DNA of 9,064 nt from Candidatus Krumholzibacteriia bacterium (GTDB lineage: Bacteria; Krumholzibacteriota; Krumholzibacteriia; LZORAL124-64-63). This document shows, piece after piece, positions 6,528-9,064 of this stretch. Below the pieces are notes generated by a model, which ran no database searches, had not been told where the DNA came from, and worked only from the letters and a program-made list of their open reading frames with translations. Where the stretch lies: contig JAOZJV010000048.1 in NCBI GenBank assembly GCA_029935695.1, positions 1-9,064 of the forward strand, given 5' to 3'. How positions within the stretch are numbered: position 1 is the stretch's first letter; every line of letters begins with the position of its first letter. The translations under genes were made by a program, and so were the position numbers.

Positions 6528-6782
6528 ACCACGTGAAGAACAAAGTATCCGAAAACGATTTCAAACTGGCGAACAAGCAAGGATATTCCGAGCTGAGCCT
6601 TCCGACTTGAGTTTTTGCGGCCAGCCCTCCCTGGGGTGGGTGCGTTTTTGTTAGCTTAAGCAAAGCAACTCGATGAAACCTTCTCTACAGCGAACCGTAT
6701 TGAAAACCGCAGATTAATTTGCTTTACCTTGATCGTTCCAAAATCTTCGCCAACGGGTTGGTACAAACCCAGCCGTCCTTTT
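6528..6782. other. Divergent intergenic region
   Basis: About 255 bases between the ribosome-binding sites of two divergent genes; promoters for both should lie here. A weak plus-strand candidate is TTGAAA (6700-6705) with TTTACC 17 bases later (6723-6728). A C-rich then G-rich stretch (6624-6642) can fold imperfectly. A 5-bp inverted repeat GGGTT/AACCC brackets GGTACA near 6755-6770. No gene seen. Confidence 0.4.
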
Positions 6783-6788
6783 GAGGAG
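6783..6788 (+). promoter_or_regulatory. Shine-Dalgarno GAGGAG fixing a TTG start at 6796
   Basis: GAGGAG is 7 bases before TTG 6796. The longer in-frame start, TTG at 6781, overlaps this site and has no ribosome-binding site of its own, so 6796 is preferred. Confidence 0.75.
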
Positions 6789-6795
6789 TATATTC

Positions 6796-7440
6796 TTGAA
6801 AAATTTCGCCTGGTTTTTGGCCTCTGTTCTCATGGCTTCTACTGCGCTTGCTGGCAGTTGGGAAGGCGTGGAGTCACTGGAAGACGGCGTGCTGCACATC
6901 AGGAATACGGAAACTCCGCAGACTGTTCCCGGTAACTTCACCTTAACGGAACTCTGGCGCCGTGGCGGCGAAGACAACGATCTCATCTTCGGTATAACGG
7001 GTCGGATCATCGAGAAAGAATACAAACCTCTTACTCGAACCAGAGAGGACCACGATCGCCTCTCGCGCACTTCGACAATGTGGATCAACGGGCACGAAGC
7101 ATCCTTTAAAACCCAAAAATACTCCCGAACTGTTCGTGACGTTTTCCCAAGGCCAGACGGCTCTCTGTGGGTTCTGTCGGACCGGGGCAGCCGCGTTCGA
7201 GCTGACGGATTGATGGCCCAATTTGATGAATTTGACGCACAGGGGCGGTTTGTCCGTGAGGTAAACTTGTCCGGAGATGCCGATCTTTTTGAGGACGGCT
7301 TTTATATAAATGACGACCTTGTCTATGTAGTCAAGGGGCTTACAGCGGCAAAAGCAAGTCTGCATGCCGCCGAGGATGTGCAGGAAGCCGAAGCGGACCC
7401 GCTCATGGTAGTCTGTTACCGGTTGACCCTCGTCAAGTGA
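6796..7440 (+). CDS. Exported six-bladed beta-propeller-like protein, apparently internally deleted
   Basis: 214 aa from TTG 6796 (ribosome-binding site 6783-6788). Signal peptide 1-19: M-K-N-F then a hydrophobic run and A-L-A cleavage before Gly20. Residues 20-70 (with 'ELWRRGGEDNDLIFGITGR') resemble the opening of exported six-bladed beta-propeller proteins common in FCB-type candidate phyla. Residues ~71-214 resemble their last part: 'IIEKEYKPLTRTREDHDR', 'VFPRPDGSLWVLSDRG', 'FDEFDAQGRFVREVNL', and a C-terminal acidic stretch then 'PLMVVCYRL'. Full-length relatives are, as I recall them, about 350-420 aa; the central blades that should lie between seem absent, with the join near Gly69-Arg70-Ile71 (bases ~7000-7012). 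The frame is preserved. Whether the shortened protein folds is doubtful; it may be a decaying gene. Function of the family is unknown, probably periplasmic or surface. Faces the lamin-tail gene convergently. Confidence 0.75.
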   Translation: MKNFAWFLASVLMASTALAGSWEGVESLEDGVLHIRNTETPQTVPGNFTLTELWRRGGEDNDLIFGITGRIIEKEYKPLTRTREDHDRLSRTSTMWINGHEASFKTQKYSRTVRDVFPRPDGSLWVLSDRGSRVRADGLMAQFDEFDAQGRFVREVNLSGDADLFEDGFYINDDLVYVVKGLTAAKASLHAAEDVQEAEADPLMVVCYRLTLVK

Positions 7441-7446
7441 AAGAAG

Positions 7447-7471
7447 AGCCCCGACCGTAACGGTCGGGGCT
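7447..7471. terminator. Perfect bidirectional intrinsic terminator
   Basis: AGCCCCGACCG (7447-7457) and CGGTCGGGGCT (7461-7471) form a perfect 11-bp stem over a TAA loop, lying 6 bases after the propeller-like gene and about 40 after the end of the minus-strand gene. Read on the minus strand the stem is followed by CTTCTTTC, a pyrimidine/T-rich tail, so it suits the lamin-tail gene best; on the plus strand it is followed by GAAGGAAAG. Confidence 0.85.
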
Positions 7472-7510
7472 GAAGGAAAGATCTGTTCTTACTTGATTAG
7501 CCGGTCCATA

Positions 7511-9064
7511 TCATTTGACCATCATCATCTTGACCACCGATGCTTCATCACCGGCACGCACCCGGGCAAAGAAAGCCCCACTGGCCACCCGGCGACCATT
7601 GTCATCAAGACCATTAAAAGTAAGACTGCCTGCACCAGCACCCATCACGCCGCCATCGATGCTGCGCACCAGGCGTCCATCCACACTGTAGATGTCCACC
7701 GTGACCCGGGCTTCATGCGGCAGTTCAAAGTGGATCTGGGTTACAGGATTGAACGGGTTGGGATGCGCACCCGAAACCCGCAGGGCCGATGGCAAAACAC
7801 CCTCATCCACAGCCGAAAGATTGTTGGGATTCTCTTCACCAGGAGTCACTTCATCAAAGAAACTCCACAGGCCATACTCGCCCGATCGTCCATAGCTGAT
7901 GTCTGCCTGCTGCTGACCAAATTGAATGAAGTCAATTCCCGTGAGCCCATCGGCACTGCTCAATTGGATCATTTCACCGGCAGAGCTCAACGAGAAACCA
8001 AGCTCAACCTCGTCCACAAAAATATACCCGGAAGCTTCCAGGGTTGTGCCCACGGGGAACACCCATTTGAGAGGTTCGGAAGGATCATCACTCACACCCC
8101 AGCCACTGATGTTCACAGCCTGGCTTGACCGGTTGTAAAACTCGATCCAGTCATCCACCCCGCCATTGGCGCTGGTTGTCTGGAACTCGTTGATCACCAC
8201 TGCAGCCAAAGGTTCGGTGTTTTCACTGCCGGGTGAAGGAACACTCAGGTATTCGGGTTCAGAGTATACGCTGATGGTTTTCCCTGGTGCAGGAATTCCT
8301 ACGGTAACTCCAGGAACCAATCCCACGGAAATATCCGTATTTTGCAGACCAAAATGGAAACCACTGAGGCGTGTGTTTCCGTGTTCTTCGCTGTCATACA
8401 GGGCAATTTCTTCGCCCCCGGCCGAGAGCTTGAAGGACGTGTGCAAAGGACCCTGCTCGGGCTCACCATCGCACCAGATAATCAAAGAGGCGTACCCCTC
8501 AAGAATAAGTTCAGGCATCATCCATTTCCGGTGATCGCCAAAATTATCCGTCAGGAACATGCCGCTCAAATTGGTGGCAACGTTGCTGGTGTTGAGGATT
8601 TCAACCCAGTCATCAAACTCGCCGAACTCATCAGCAAGAGTGCTGCCGTTGCTGGCCATGGCCTCGACCACCAACAGATTTCCCAGGGGGTTGTAACCGA
8701 CGGTGTAGGCATGAAAGGTAGCAGGTGCTTCAGAGGGTTTGGTCACGACGTTACCAAAATCGTCATAGGCAGCCACGTAATATCTCACCAGAGTGCCTTC
8801 GGGCTCAGCATCAATTGTGGCACCAAAAAGACTGTCGGCAGGAGCACCATCGCCGTGCGCACCATCGTCGAACATTTGACGCGAAACAAAACCCGCGCCC
8901 AGATCCACAAAGAGTTCGACCCGGTCCAGATCAGACGCGTCGCTGACCAAAGCGGTGATCAAAACATTGTCGCCCACCTGGGGAAGATCGGGTGATTTGT
9001 CAGTGTCGTGAATGATGGGAGCCTGGTTGCCCTGGAAAACACTGTTGATGGCGCCAGGAGTGCC
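7511..9064 (-). CDS. Lamin-tail domain surface protein with FlgD-like C-terminal sorting domain, 5' end outside window
   Basis: Minus-strand frame ending TGA at 7513-7511 and open to the window edge: 29 codons (starting G-T-P-G-A-I-N-S) precede the internal GTG at 8977, so 517 codons are visible and the start lies to the right. Numbering from that GTG: residues ~1-95 an Ig/Fn3-like domain ('VELFVDLGAGF', 'MFDDGAHGDGA', 'LVRYYVAAYDDFGN') of the kind placed after lamin-tail domains in CotH-kinase-type proteins. Residues ~100-250 and ~258-385 are two lamin-tail domains ('DDWVEILNTS' and 'INEFQTT...DDWIEFYNRS', each with an L/V-S-G turn). Residues ~398-488 are the FlgD-like/type A sorting domain ('GAHPNPFNPVTQIHFELP', 'VDIYSVDGRLVRSI', 'GLDDNGRRVASGAFFARV', 'KMMMVK'). 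The incoming G-T-P-G-A-x-N is typical of the end of yet another lamin-tail domain. Likely exported and surface-attached or released; terminated by the 7447-7471 hairpin. Confidence 0.9.
   Translation of the reverse strand, partial: GTPGAINSVFQGNQAPIIHDTDKSPDLPQVGDNVLITALVSDASDLDRVELFVDLGAGFVSRQMFDDGAHGDGAPADSLFGATIDAEPEGTLVRYYVAAYDDFGNVVTKPSEAPATFHAYTVGYNPLGNLLVVEAMASNGSTLADEFGEFDDWVEILNTSNVATNLSGMFLTDNFGDHRKWMMPELILEGYASLIIWCDGEPEQGPLHTSFKLSAGGEEIALYDSEEHGNTRLSGFHFGLQNTDISVGLVPGVTVGIPAPGKTISVYSEPEYLSVPSPGSENTEPLAAVVINEFQTTSANGGVDDWIEFYNRSSQAVNISGWGVSDDPSEPLKWVFPVGTTLEASGYIFVDEVELGFSLSSAGEMIQLSSADGLTGIDFIQFGQQQADISYGRSGEYGLWSFFDEVTPGEENPNNLSAVDEGVLPSALRVSGAHPNPFNPVTQIHFELPHEARVTVDIYSVDGRLVRSIDGGVMGAGAGSLTFNGLDDNGRRVASGAFFARVRAGDEASVVKMMMVK

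Noticed and set aside
6166..6654. 162-codon plus-strand frame
   Set aside because: It mirrors the minus-strand gene at 5998-6513, which has the strong ribosome-binding site; the plus frame has none and an atypical composition.
6630..6660. Possible right end of the IS481-like element (GGTGGGT...)
   Set aside because: Only seven bases match the inverse of the left end at 5530; the rest diverges, so it does not support an intact element.

Overview
The window looks like chromosome of a Gram-negative bacterium, most likely from an FCB-type lineage (Krumholzibacteriota, Eisenbacteria, Latescibacterota or similar). This is inferred from three things: a PafA-type alkaline phosphatase, a lamin-tail surface protein ending in a FlgD-like 'NPFNP' domain, and a secreted beta-propeller-like protein of a type I associate with those phyla. 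Four products carry, or by family should carry, an export signal, and one is a probable outer-membrane barrel. I cannot name the species.

Layout. (1) 3-1130, plus: 3' part of a low-GC DUF1254/DUF1214 gene running in from the left, followed by a 10-bp inverted repeat and about 300 bases without a convincing gene. (2) 1432-3168, plus: PafA-like alkaline phosphatase with all zinc ligands and the Thr nucleophile. (3) 3405-4343, plus: probable outer-membrane beta-barrel of unknown function. (4) 4402-4528: possible 35-codon gene followed by a GC-rich hairpin. (5) 4567-5517, plus: low-GC CorA-family divalent-cation channel. (6) 5530-5960: a patch of broken pieces, namely the start of an IS481-like transposase, a piece of a membrane transporter and a scrap resembling IS3-type OrfA, joined head to tail. 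(7) 5998-6513, minus: unrecognised 171-aa protein with a very good ribosome-binding site. (8) 6796-7440, plus: secreted protein that looks like a six-bladed beta-propeller protein with its middle deleted. (9) 7447-7471: perfect 11-bp hairpin serving as terminator between convergent genes. (10) 7511 to the right edge, minus: large lamin-tail/FlgD-like surface protein whose 5' end lies outside the window.

The genes do not form one pathway. Each is spaced from its neighbours, GC content changes sharply from gene to gene (roughly 40% in the DUF1254 and CorA genes against about 55-60% in the phosphatase and barrel genes), and mobile-element debris sits in the middle. This reads as an accessory, rearranged region with several independently acquired or decaying genes. 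I see no CRISPR array, rRNA or convincing tRNA, and no clear new multi-gene system. The points most worth checking are the fragment mosaic, the internally deleted propeller gene, the orphan minus-strand gene and the TTG start sites.
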